From Nanobdellota archaeon (GTDB lineage Archaea; Nanobdellota; Nanobdellia; Pacearchaeales; GW2011-AR1), in assembly GCA_030640565.1 (NCBI GenBank), contig DAOWJD010000003.1:1-38671 (forward strand): a DNA stretch of 38,671 nucleotides, written 5' to 3'. Both the position numbers and the translations under genes were made by a program. Of the stretch, positions 1 to 7,893 are shown piece after piece (within the stretch, counting starts at the first letter, position 1; each line of letters begins with the position of its first letter). Below the pieces are notes generated by a model, which saw nothing but the letters and a program-made list of their open reading frames with translations, was not told the origin of the DNA and searched no databases.

Positions 1-851
1 TTCATACAAAAGAAGGAATTTTTTTCTATGGGTTAGATTTAAAATTTGATAATTATCCTACCTTGGGAAAACCCCCAAATTACAAAAAATTAAAAGAACT
101 CGGGAAAAAAGGTGTGAAAGTTTTAATTATAGATGCTCTTTATTCTAGCACTGAAACAAGACCTGGCGGAGAAAAAATAGCACAACACATGTTAGAAGAT
201 GCTATTTCAAAAATGAGGGGAAGAAATTCCGCATTTTTTGTAACAACTTTTTCTTCACATATTGAGAGATTAAATAATATTGTGAAGTTTGCACAGAAAA
301 CAGGGAGAGAAATAGTCTTTCTAGGAAGAAGTTTAAGTAAATATGTTGAAGCAGCATCAAAAGCTAATTCTTGTCCATTCAAAGACAAAGTGAAATTAAT
401 TAAATTCGCAAAACAGCGAGAATCTTTTTTGAGAAGATTAGAAAAAGATAGAGGAAAGTATTTTATTGTTTGCACTGGTCATCAAGCAGAGGAAAATTCA
501 ATTATGGATAGGATCGTTAAAGGGAATACCTCATTTCATTTTAAAGAAGGAGACCATGTTATTTTTTCTTCAAGCATAATCCCAGTCCCGCTAAATATTC
601 TTGCTCGGGAAAAATTAGACAATAGATTAAGAAAAATAGGAGTTAAGATTCAGACAAATGTTCATGTTCACGGACACGGAAGTAGGGAAGACATGAGGGA
701 CTTAATCAGAATGCTGAAACCAAAACACGTGGTTCCTGCACATGGAACTCTTCAGCAAGAAACACCTTTAATTGAACTTGCATCTGAATTTGGATATAAA
801 CTTGGAAAAACCTCTCATCTTTCACCAAATGGAAATGTTCTGAAGTTTTAA
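1..851 (+). CDS. RNase J-like beta-CASP metallo-beta-lactamase nuclease, 3' part
   Basis: The reading frame is open from the left edge (first full codon at base 3), so the gene starts outside the window. The visible 282 residues are the C-terminal part of a ribonuclease J-type enzyme, a cytoplasmic 5'-3' exo/endonuclease acting in mRNA decay and RNA maturation. Seen: the end of the metallo-beta-lactamase fold ('IIDALYSSTETRPGG'), a beta-CASP middle part ('IVCTGHQAEENSIMDRI'), then the family C-terminal block 'HVHGHGSREDMRDL' followed by 'VVPAHGT', which carries the late metal-binding histidines. The TTG at 63 is not the start, because the upstream codons continue the family sequence. The zinc-binding HxHxDH motif lies off the edge. 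It is distinct from the aCPSF1 paralogue at 7894. Family assignment is strong; whether it is purely exo- or endonucleolytic cannot be told. Confidence 0.88.
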   Translation, partial: HTKEGIFFYGLDLKFDNYPTLGKPPNYKKLKELGKKGVKVLIIDALYSSTETRPGGEKIAQHMLEDAISKMRGRNSAFFVTTFSSHIERLNNIVKFAQKTGREIVFLGRSLSKYVEAASKANSCPFKDKVKLIKFAKQRESFLRRLEKDRGKYFIVCTGHQAEENSIMDRIVKGNTSFHFKEGDHVIFSSSIIPVPLNILAREKLDNRLRKIGVKIQTNVHVHGHGSREDMRDLIRMLKPKHVVPAHGTLQQETPLIELASEFGYKLGKTSHLSPNGNVLKF

Positions 852-860
852 TAGAAATAA

Positions 861-868
861 TTTTTAAA
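861..868 (+). promoter_or_regulatory. TATA box of the small-ORF/tail-anchored protein transcript
   Basis: TTTTTAAA is centred 25.5 bases before the ATG at 890, the same spacing seen at about a dozen other promoters in this window. It is 76 bases before the ATG at 941, so the transcript should begin at or next to base 890. Confidence 0.5.
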
Positions 869-889
869 CTACTTCTTCTTTAATTTATC

Positions 890-931
890 ATGGTTAAACT
901 AAAATCAGAGATTTTGTACAATCCATTTTAG
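890..931 (+). CDS. Possible 13-codon leaderless upstream ORF
   Basis: An ATG at 890 opens a 13-residue frame (MVKLKSEILYNPF) ending in TAG at 929-931. The ATG sits exactly at the transcription start predicted from the TATA box at 861-868, as expected for a leaderless start. The stop codon overlaps the Shine-Dalgarno element (GGAG, 931-934) of the next gene at 941, so terminating ribosomes would stand on that gene's ribosome binding site. This could be a coupling or attenuation device or a chance frame. There is no family evidence. Confidence 0.35.
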   Translation: MVKLKSEILYNPF

Positions 932-940
932 GAGATAAAA

Positions 941-1330
941 ATGGTTAAAGAGGAGATTCTTTCTGGATTAAAGTATGCTATTGCAAGAGGAGATTCTTTA
1001 GCAAAGGCAATGACGAGTTTCTATAATGCAGGTTATTTAAAAAAAGATGTTGATGAAGCTGCCCGTGTTTTACAAGCTCCTCAATTACCGCAGACACAAC
1101 CAATAACACAACCAAGTACACAACCACAACAAGCACCGCAAACCACTCAACAACCAATTCAACAACCCCTTGCTCCTGTAGTTCAAAGAGTTTCTGCATA
1201 TGAACAAAAACCAAAAAGAAAAGGACTTATGTTTGTTCTTGTTTTCTTCCTAATCTTATTATTAGGGATTTTAGTTGTTATTTTCTTATTTAAAGATGAG
1301 TTAGCAGGGTTGTTAGGTGGTGTTTCATAG
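941..1330 (+). CDS. Small tail-anchored protein with helical N-domain and Pro/Gln-rich linker
   Basis: A 129-residue protein of unknown function. Residues 1-45 are helical and look like a small UBA-like or helix-turn-helix bundle ('NAGYLKKDVDEAARVL'). Residues 46-85 are a low-complexity Pro/Gln/Thr linker, and residues about 97-120 form one hydrophobic membrane segment with a short acidic tail. A basic patch ('QKPKRKG') before the segment suggests the N-terminal domain lies in the cytoplasm. The start is set by GGAG at 931-934, six bases before the ATG. The preceding 13-codon frame ends on that element. Similar layouts are common among uncharacterised DPANN proteins (general recollection, not a database hit). 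Confidence 0.7.
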   Translation: MVKEEILSGLKYAIARGDSLAKAMTSFYNAGYLKKDVDEAARVLQAPQLPQTQPITQPSTQPQQAPQTTQQPIQQPLAPVVQRVSAYEQKPKRKGLMFVLVFFLILLLGILVVIFLFKDELAGLLGGVS

Positions 1331-1379
1331 TTTAAACCATTATTTGTTACCTTTTCAAAAAGACAACGGAATAGTAATA

Positions 1380-1387
1380 TTTATAAA
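1380..1387 (+). promoter_or_regulatory. TATA box for the gene at 1409
   Basis: TTTATAAA is centred 25.5 bases before the ATG at 1409, and no Shine-Dalgarno sequence lies between. A leaderless mRNA is expected. Confidence 0.6.
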
Positions 1388-1408
1388 GTTCAGGTTTCTG
1401 GAAAATGC

Positions 1409-2119
1409 ATGGCAAAGGATTCACCAAGAATTGAGAGAGTAACAAGAATAATTGTTCCTTATAAAAAGAGAGAACTAGCTTTTGATGGCCGTAGTGAAGG
1501 ACCTGGTGAGTATCCACAGATTGGGGGAAGGCTTTTAAAGAGAAATCTTAAAGTTCCAATAGGAGAATATATATCTCCTTTACTTCATGCTGCTTACTTC
1601 AATCCGAAAACTTCAAACGAACTAGAATCAGAAGAAATTAGAAATATTATGAAAGATAAAGGACTCTGGATTTGCAATCTCAATATATGGACCCCTGAAG
1701 GAGTTTATGTTGTTCCTGATTTAAAAGCAATAGGAGGAGATCACACATTAACCCAAGATAACATTGAAGAAATAATCGGGCGCGGAAAAGAGTTAAGTTG
1801 GGGAGGAAGAAGTTTTGGCGAAAGGGGGAAAGCAATATTTGCTCCAAAAGGAACTTATAAATTTGGAACACACACACCAGACTCATTAGCAAGAGATGGT
1901 CTTGTAATTGCAAACCATGGTCTTAGGGGAGCTGAAGAACTTGGAGAAGTTTCTACTGAGTTTAAGAATCCGCCAAAAATTTATGGATATAATATTCGAG
2001 AAGGAGAAGATCCTAAACAAAGAGTAGCTTTTATTTGTGAGACTAAACATAACAGACTTGCCATGGATTATAATTCTGGTTCTTTCAGAGAAAACTATGC
2101 TTTCGGCGTGTTGGAGTGA
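1409..2119 (+). CDS. Hypothetical protein, 236 aa, soluble
   Basis: I do not recognise the family. The protein has no signal peptide or membrane segment and looks like a globular mixed alpha/beta cytoplasmic protein rich in Gly. Notable stretches are 'GLWICNLNIWTPEGVYVVPD' near residues 90-109 and a Gly/Arg-rich segment around 125-140 ('GRGKELSWGGRSFGERG'). It has its own promoter with a leaderless start, stands alone between the tail-anchored protein and mre11, and has the same AT-rich codon use as its neighbours. An out-of-frame ATG four bases upstream (1405) is not used by this frame. No function is proposed. Confidence 0.75.
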   Translation: MAKDSPRIERVTRIIVPYKKRELAFDGRSEGPGEYPQIGGRLLKRNLKVPIGEYISPLLHAAYFNPKTSNELESEEIRNIMKDKGLWICNLNIWTPEGVYVVPDLKAIGGDHTLTQDNIEEIIGRGKELSWGGRSFGERGKAIFAPKGTYKFGTHTPDSLARDGLVIANHGLRGAEELGEVSTEFKNPPKIYGYNIREGEDPKQRVAFICETKHNRLAMDYNSGSFRENYAFGVLE

Positions 2120-2214
2120 ACTACTAAAACCCTCAACTAGCATAAAAATAATTGATTTAAACCACAACTATTTTTATATACTTCTTCTATACTTTTAAAC
2201 TTGTAAAATATAAA

Positions 2215-3384
2215 ATGGTGAAATTTGCACATACAGCTGATGTCCATTTAGGTGGATGGAAACAACAACCCCTACAAGATTTAAATCTTCAATCATTTAA
2301 GAAAGCTGTAGAAATATGGATAAATGAGAAAGTAGATTTTGTTTTGATTGCAGGAGATTTATTTGATTCTGCATTCCCTCCAATAGATGTTCTTAAAGAA
2401 ACCTTTGCTGAATTTAAAAAACTTAAAGATTCTGAAATTCCTTGCTTTATCATTGCAGGCTCCCATGATTATTCTGTTTCTGGGAAGACTTTTCTTGATG
2501 TTCTTGAAAAAGCAGGATTTTGTAAAAATGTGGTGGATTATGAAGAAAAAGAAGGAAAAATAATTTTAAATCCAACAATTTACAAGGGTGTTGCAATTTA
2601 TGGATATCCTGGAAAAACCTCCAGCCTTGAAATAAATGATTTAAGAAGAGCAGAGTTTAACGAATCTCCAGGATTGTTTAAAATATTCATGATGCATACA
2701 ATGATTGATAAGGCAAAAGGAGATTTGCCTGTAGATGCCTTGGAAATATCAAAAATACCGTTTGCAGATTATTATGCTTTAGGGCATCTCCACATAGATT
2801 TCCAATATGAAAATTTTGTTTATCCAGGACCAATATTTCCAAACAATTTCCAAGAGCTTGAAGATTTAAAATACGGGAGATTTTGCATTATTGATACAGA
2901 ATTAAATGCAGAAAACCAATTTAAAAAAATTGAGTTAAAAATAAAAGAAGTTGTTTTATTCGATATAGAGATAAAAAATGCTCTGCTTGCGACAGAAAAA
3001 ATAATTTCTGAACTTGAAAAAAAAGACCTGGAGGATAAAATAGTTCTTCTTAGGTTAAGGGGAATTCTTGAAACTGGAAAAAACTCAGATATAAAATTTT
3101 CACAAATAGAAGAAGCAGCAAAAAGAAAAAATGCATATTTTTTACTAAGAAACACCCATGAATTAAAAACAAAAGAAGCAGAGCTTGAATTTGAAATAGA
3201 AGAGACAGAAAATATAGAAGGTGAAACAATAAAGACCTACAAAGAACAAAATCCTTCTGATTTTAATAAGTATATTTTCCAATTAATGAATACTCTTTCA
3301 ACAGAGAAACAAGAAGGAGAAACCGTAGAAAGTTTTACAGGAAGACTTTCAGATGAATTTAAAGAAATTCTGCCCTTAAAATGA
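2215..3384 (+). CDS. mre11: DNA double-strand-break repair nuclease Mre11
   Basis: Mn-dependent 3'-5' exonuclease/endonuclease that works with Rad50 in processing DNA breaks. The calcineurin-like phosphoesterase motifs appear in order: 'ADVHLG' (D9, H11), 'AGDLFD' (D48), 'AGSHD' (82-85), 'FMMHT', and 'LGHLH'. The third motif has Ser where the classical GNHD has Asn; I recall this GSHD form from other archaeal Mre11 proteins, so it is noted rather than read as inactivation. The capping domain and an acidic C-terminal region follow, for a total of 389 residues, normal for archaea. Its TGA overlaps the ATG of rad50 by four bases (ATGA), so the two are translationally coupled. A TATA-like TTTTTATATA lies at 2171-2180. 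Confidence 0.95.
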   Translation: MVKFAHTADVHLGGWKQQPLQDLNLQSFKKAVEIWINEKVDFVLIAGDLFDSAFPPIDVLKETFAEFKKLKDSEIPCFIIAGSHDYSVSGKTFLDVLEKAGFCKNVVDYEEKEGKIILNPTIYKGVAIYGYPGKTSSLEINDLRRAEFNESPGLFKIFMMHTMIDKAKGDLPVDALEISKIPFADYYALGHLHIDFQYENFVYPGPIFPNNFQELEDLKYGRFCIIDTELNAENQFKKIELKIKEVVLFDIEIKNALLATEKIISELEKKDLEDKIVLLRLRGILETGKNSDIKFSQIEEAAKRKNAYFLLRNTHELKTKEAELEFEIEETENIEGETIKTYKEQNPSDFNKYIFQLMNTLSTEKQEGETVESFTGRLSDEFKEILPLK

Positions 3385-5450
3385 TATTGAATAAAATCAT
3401 TCTGAATAACATAAGAAGTTACAAAAATGAAGAGATAACATTCCCAGAAGGTTCTATTTTATTATCAGGAAATATTGGCTGTGGTAAAACATCTGTGCTT
3501 CTTGGGATTGAGTTTGCTTTGTTTGGTTTGCAGCCAGGACAGAGAGGGAGTTCTTTATTAAGAAATGGAGAAAAAGAAGGAGGAGTAATTCTTGAATTTG
3601 AAGTTGATGAAAAAAAAATACTTGTTGAGAGAACTCTTAAAAGAGGAAAAACTATTTCACAAAATTATTGTGCAATAAGCATTGATGGAGAAAAACGCGA
3701 ATTTTCTGTTACAGAATTAAAAGACAAGGTCCTTAAAATTCTTAATTACCCCAAAGAATTTTCTAAAAAACAAAATATTCTTTACAAATTTACTGTTTAC
3801 ACACCACAAGAAGAAATGAAACAAATAATTCTACAAGATCCTGATACAAGGATTAATACATTAAGGCATGTTTTTGGTATAGACAAATATAAAAAAATCC
3901 TCGAGAACATATCAATACTTGCTTCAAAATTAAGAGAAGAAAAAAGACTTAAAGAATGGATGATAGAAAATTTAGAACAAGATAAGGCAAATTTAGCTTC
4001 AAAAGAAGATGAACTTGAGGCAAAACATTACAATCTAACCTCAATCGAAAAAGAACTTTTTCTTAAAACAGAAACAGGAAAAAGAATTCAGGAAGAGAAA
4101 GAAGAAATTTCTAAAAAAATAGAAGAAAGAAAAGAGTTGCAACAAGAAATTGAAAAAACTAAAATAATAATTTCAAATAAAAAAGAAAATTTCGCAGGCA
4201 ATTTAAAAATTATAACACAAATTGAAGACCAAATAAATGAACTATCGAAAATAGAATTTAATGAGGAAAAATTCAAAGAACTAGAGCAACAGATAATTTC
4301 AAATAAAAAAGAAAAAGAAACGTTAAATGAAGAAGATCTTAGAATAACATCACAGATAAATTCTCTTAACATACAAAACCAGGAAAACAATGCTTTAAAG
4401 AAAAGAATAATTCAGATTGAAATCTGCCCCACGTGCTTGCAAAACGTTGAACCTGTATATAAGAGCAATGTGGTTAATAAATTAGAATCAAATATTTCTG
4501 GAAATCTTAAAAAAATAGAAGAATTCACTTTTGAAAAGAAAAAAATCCTTAAAACCCGTATGAGTGTTGAAGAAAATATCTCTTTAAAAGAAGAACAGCT
4601 TCAGAAATTAAGCATATTGAAAGTAAGATTACAAGATGTGGAAGAGAAAAAGAAAAGACTTGAAGAGATTAAAAAATTAAACGAATTAATTCAAAAAGAT
4701 ACAGAAATCTTAAATCAACATATAGAAACTCTAAGCAAATTTGTTTTTGAGTTAACAAAATTTGAAAATATTTTTGAAAAGAAACAGGAAGAGCTTGATG
4801 AAGCTTTGAAACAAGAGAGAATAGCAGAAATAAAAGTTGCAGAACTTAAAAAGGAAATCGAAGTTTTTTCAGAACAAGTGGAGGAGTTTAAAGAAAGAAT
4901 AAAAAAGACAGAAGAAATCAGGGAGCAACTTAATTATATTACAAAGCTTGAGACATGGCTTTCAAAAAATTTCTCTTCCCTTATTTCTTTTATTGAAAGA
5001 AATGTGATGATTAAACTTAAAACAGAATTTTCAAAACTTTTTGCAAGATGGTTTTCTATGCTTGTGTCAGATGTTTTCGAGGTAGAACTTGATGATAATT
5101 TTACTCCAATAATAGAATACCAGGATTATGAAATAGATTACCCTCATCTTTCAGGAGGAGAAAGAACAGCAATAGCTCTTGCTTATCGTTTATCGTTAAA
5201 TCAAGTTGTGAATTCTCTTTTAAGTAAAATAAAAACACGTGATATAGTAATTCTTGACGAGCCAACAGATGGATTTTCAGAGCAACAACTTGATAAAATG
5301 AGGGATGTTTTAAGGCAACTTAATGCAAGACAGCTTATAATTGTAAGCCATGAGCAGAAAATTGAAGGGTTTGTGGAAAATGTAATGAGATTCAAAAAAG
5401 AGCATGGGGTTTCAAAAGTGGCCTCTGAAAACTTTACCAACCCTTCTTAA
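3381..5450 (+). CDS. rad50: DNA repair ATPase Rad50 with short coiled coil
   Basis: SMC-like ATPase partner of Mre11. Seen in order: Walker A 'GNIGCGKTS' (30-38), Q-loop region ('YTPQEEM'), a long Lys/Glu-rich coiled coil, the zinc hook CPTC (C349, C352), the returning coil, the ABC signature 'LSGGERTAIALAY' (about 590-602) and Walker B 'IVILDEPTDGF' (about 618-628), with an H-loop 'IVSHEQ'. At 689 residues it is well below the usual 850-900 for archaeal Rad50, and the reduction is in the coiled-coil arms, since all catalytic parts are present. It starts inside the mre11 stop. Its stop shares the four bases TTAA with the stop of the convergent peptidase gene. Confidence 0.95.
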   Translation: MILNKIILNNIRSYKNEEITFPEGSILLSGNIGCGKTSVLLGIEFALFGLQPGQRGSSLLRNGEKEGGVILEFEVDEKKILVERTLKRGKTISQNYCAISIDGEKREFSVTELKDKVLKILNYPKEFSKKQNILYKFTVYTPQEEMKQIILQDPDTRINTLRHVFGIDKYKKILENISILASKLREEKRLKEWMIENLEQDKANLASKEDELEAKHYNLTSIEKELFLKTETGKRIQEEKEEISKKIEERKELQQEIEKTKIIISNKKENFAGNLKIITQIEDQINELSKIEFNEEKFKELEQQIISNKKEKETLNEEDLRITSQINSLNIQNQENNALKKRIIQIEICPTCLQNVEPVYKSNVVNKLESNISGNLKKIEEFTFEKKKILKTRMSVEENISLKEEQLQKLSILKVRLQDVEEKKKRLEEIKKLNELIQKDTEILNQHIETLSKFVFELTKFENIFEKKQEELDEALKQERIAEIKVAELKKEIEVFSEQVEEFKERIKKTEEIREQLNYITKLETWLSKNFSSLISFIERNVMIKLKTEFSKLFARWFSMLVSDVFEVELDDNFTPIIEYQDYEIDYPHLSGGERTAIALAYRLSLNQVVNSLLSKIKTRDIVILDEPTDGFSEQQLDKMRDVLRQLNARQLIIVSHEQKIEGFVENVMRFKKEHGVSKVASENFTNPS

Positions 5451-7030
5451 TTACAGAAATCCTCTATAAAATATTTAACATTTAAAGGTTCTCCAAGAGC
5501 TTTTTCAATAAGTTTATCCCACCGATATTTTTTTCCAGGCATAAAAATCTTTTCTTTCAAATAATCTCCTATTTTTGAGTTAGAATAATCCGGATTTTCA
5601 GAATCTTGTTTTAAGATATCTTTAGAAATATGATGATTTATCTGTGATGCAAGAATCTTTCCTAAAAGATAATTATGATAATAAACAGGAGAACAGGTAA
5701 GATGTATTTTAGAAGCCCAATCTGGTTTATCTCTGGAAAAATCAATCAATTGATATTTTTTCACTAAAGACCACCAAAGTGTATTCAAATCTTGCTCAGG
5801 ATTTTTATACAATTCCCGCTCAAAATAAAATACCACTTGAGACCATTTCAAGAAAACCAATTCATCTAATTTTAATTGTTTTCTTATTTCCTTTTCAATC
5901 TTTTCAACATCTTCACTTTCAAGATTTCCATATCTTTTTATAAAAGTCTTATTCTTAGAATTTCTTCCAAATAAAAGGGCTATCGCCTCTGTTACAAAAA
6001 TGTGTACGCATTCTCTTAACAAAAAAGGAAGAGCTTTATCACAATATTTATCATATACAGCATGACCCAATTCATGCAAGGTTGTTTCCATCCAGGATTC
6101 ATTATTTTTTATATTTTCAATAATTCTCACATCCCCATCATGATCAATATCTATACAACATGCATGTTGATATTTGCCAGGTTTTTCATAGAGATCACTT
6201 CTTTCTAAAATATCTTTAATTTCTAAATTTAATTCCTGATAAAATTTTTTAGTAATTTCTAAAATATCTTTATTATAAATCTTATCTAAATCAATGTCAA
6301 AAATTTCAGGCCCTTCCTGAAAAAACAAGTTATGATAATGCCATGGTTTAAGTTCTTCTTTCTCTATACCATATCTTTTAGAGAAAACATCATCTAATTC
6401 ATTTTTAAGGACTTTGAACGATTCTTGAGTAGATTTTTCAAGTTCTAAAAATATTTTTTCAATTTCTTCTTCTTTTTGTTCATTCAGTTCAAGAGCCATT
6501 ACATAATAGTTTTCAAATCCCAAACTTTTCGCAAGCTTGTTTCTTAATCTCACTAATTCAATCACTTCTTTTTCAATAATTTCCCCTTGTTTTTTACTTG
6601 CTTCCCAGGTTTTCTTAAGTTTTTCAGAATTTTTCTCATTCTTTAAAATCTCTTTTATTTCATTATCTGTTAATTCTTTCCCATCTAGATTTGCTCTAAA
6701 AGTATTAAATTTTTGTTCTATCAAAGCAGACTTTTTTGTTATCTCTTCTATTAGCTTGAAATCTCCTTGACCTGATAAATATCCTAGATAAAGAAGTTCT
6801 AATTGTCTTTTCTCTAGAGGATCTTTAACAATTTCTAAAAACGATTTAATTTTTTTAAAATCCTCTTTATTTGTAAAATATTTCTCTAATTCTATAGCTT
6901 TTTTTTCATAATTTTGATAAGCTTCTTTTTTCCCAGAGATTAGAGCGTCCCAATAAGATAAAGCTGTTTCTATAGAAATCTTTTTTATCTCTTTATTCTG
7001 CTTATCTAGAAAGCTCTTTAATTGATTCAT
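5447..7030 (-). CDS. M2/M3-like zinc metallopeptidase (gluzincin)
   Basis: A cytoplasmic, almost entirely helical peptidase of 527 residues, without signal peptide. The zinc site is HELGH at residues 319-323 ('TTLHELGHAVYD') with a glutamate 25 residues after the second histidine (E348 in 'FVTEAIALLFGR'), the gluzincin pattern shared by peptidyl-dipeptidase A (M2) and thimet/oligoendopeptidase F (M3) families. A C-terminal 'CSPVYYHNYLLGKILASQ' stretch resembles the M2/M3 substrate-binding region. The likely role is trimming of oligopeptides; the divergent neighbour is the proteasome beta subunit, which generates such peptides. A TATA-like element (ATTTTAAG on the minus strand, plus positions 7052-7059) is centred 25.5 bases from the ATG. 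M2 versus M3 is not resolved. Confidence 0.85.
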   Translation of the reverse strand: MNQLKSFLDKQNKEIKKISIETALSYWDALISGKKEAYQNYEKKAIELEKYFTNKEDFKKIKSFLEIVKDPLEKRQLELLYLGYLSGQGDFKLIEEITKKSALIEQKFNTFRANLDGKELTDNEIKEILKNEKNSEKLKKTWEASKKQGEIIEKEVIELVRLRNKLAKSLGFENYYVMALELNEQKEEEIEKIFLELEKSTQESFKVLKNELDDVFSKRYGIEKEELKPWHYHNLFFQEGPEIFDIDLDKIYNKDILEITKKFYQELNLEIKDILERSDLYEKPGKYQHACCIDIDHDGDVRIIENIKNNESWMETTLHELGHAVYDKYCDKALPFLLRECVHIFVTEAIALLFGRNSKNKTFIKRYGNLESEDVEKIEKEIRKQLKLDELVFLKWSQVVFYFERELYKNPEQDLNTLWWSLVKKYQLIDFSRDKPDWASKIHLTCSPVYYHNYLLGKILASQINHHISKDILKQDSENPDYSNSKIGDYLKEKIFMPGKKYRWDKLIEKALGEPLNVKYFIEDFCN

Positions 7031-7087
7031 AAGTATTTTTAGAAAACACCCCTTAAAATACTTTCGCCGAAAACTTTATAAAATAAG

Positions 7088-7155
7088 ATTATCTCTAAAA
7101 TTTATCGGGTTGGTTCTAAAGAAATTAAATTGGGATATAATAAATTAGAGATAAT
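7088..7155. repeat. Perfect 11-base inverted repeat in a divergent promoter region
   Basis: ATTATCTCTAA at 7088-7098 and its exact reverse complement TTAGAGATAAT at 7145-7155 are separated by 46 bases. The pair lies between the divergently transcribed metallopeptidase and proteasome beta genes. The right arm follows a TATA-like ATATAATA (7135-7142) for the proteasome gene; the left arm lies upstream of the peptidase promoter. It could be a paired operator coordinating both genes. Confidence 0.45.
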
Positions 7156-7170
7156 AAAAAACAAATAAAA

Positions 7171-7839
7171 ATGGACCAGGAATTAAAAGATTCAATTTTG
7201 AAAACAGGAACAACTATTTTAGGAATAGTTTGCAAAGACGGAATTGTGATGGCTAGTGATAGGCAAATTACATTAGGAGAAATGATGGTATCAAGGAAGG
7301 ATTTTTCTAAAACTAATAAAATTAATGATTATCTTTTAGTTTCTTGGGCAGGACAAGTTTCAGATGCTCAAAGATTAAGCAAATTAATTGCAGCAGAATT
7401 AAAATTAAAAGAATTAAGATCAAAAACAAGACCAAGTGTTAAACAATCCGCAAATCTTACTGGTTCGATAACTTTTTCCCAAGTGAGACAACCTTCTATG
7501 ATACCCAGTATAGTTTCTACTTTTGTGGGAGGTTTTAATGAAGATGGTTCTACTGAATTATTTAGAATTGGGGCAGATGGTGCTATAATAGAAATTAATG
7601 ATTATGAATGTACTGGAAGTGGAATGCCTTATGTTCTTGGTCTTCTTGAAAGGCAATACAAAAAAGATATTGGTATTAAAGAAGGAATTGAACTTGCAAA
7701 AGAAGCTTTAAAATCTTCAACACAAAGAGATGTAGGTTCTGGATATGGAATTGATGTATTTACAATCACAAAAGATGGTATTAAAAAAGTAGTTGAGCAG
7801 GAAATAATTGCAGAATACAAAGAATCAAAAAAACAATAA
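7171..7839 (+). CDS. psmB: Proteasome beta subunit
   Basis: Ntn-hydrolase subunit that forms the catalytic inner rings of the 20S proteasome. A 13-residue propeptide ends in Gly, and autocleavage would expose Thr14 ('KTG|TTILGI'). The catalytic Asp17-equivalent is in 'MASDRQ'. The Lys33-equivalent is best aligned to Lys47 in 'FSKTNKIND', with a one-residue insertion. 'GSGYGIDVF' is the conserved C-terminal part that contributes the SGxxxD triad. Length 222 is normal. The propeptide is short. It is transcribed divergently from the M2/M3-like peptidase and lies upstream of aCPSF1, with 54 bases between. Confidence 0.93.
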   Translation: MDQELKDSILKTGTTILGIVCKDGIVMASDRQITLGEMMVSRKDFSKTNKINDYLLVSWAGQVSDAQRLSKLIAAELKLKELRSKTRPSVKQSANLTGSITFSQVRQPSMIPSIVSTFVGGFNEDGSTELFRIGADGAIIEINDYECTGSGMPYVLGLLERQYKKDIGIKEGIELAKEALKSSTQRDVGSGYGIDVFTITKDGIKKVVEQEIIAEYKESKKQ

Positions 7840-7893
7840 AAAAGAAGTGTCAATCAAATAATTTAATCATTTTCAATAAATATTTTTGTTAAA

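Noticed and set aside
1078..1190. A short tandem DNA repeat
   Set aside because: The repetitive look comes from Pro/Gln/Thr codons in a linker; there is no fixed period.
2452..2478. Inactivation of Mre11 by Asn-to-Ser in the GNHD motif
   Set aside because: All other metal motifs are intact, the gene is coupled to a complete rad50, and the GSHD variant is one I recall from other archaeal Mre11 proteins.
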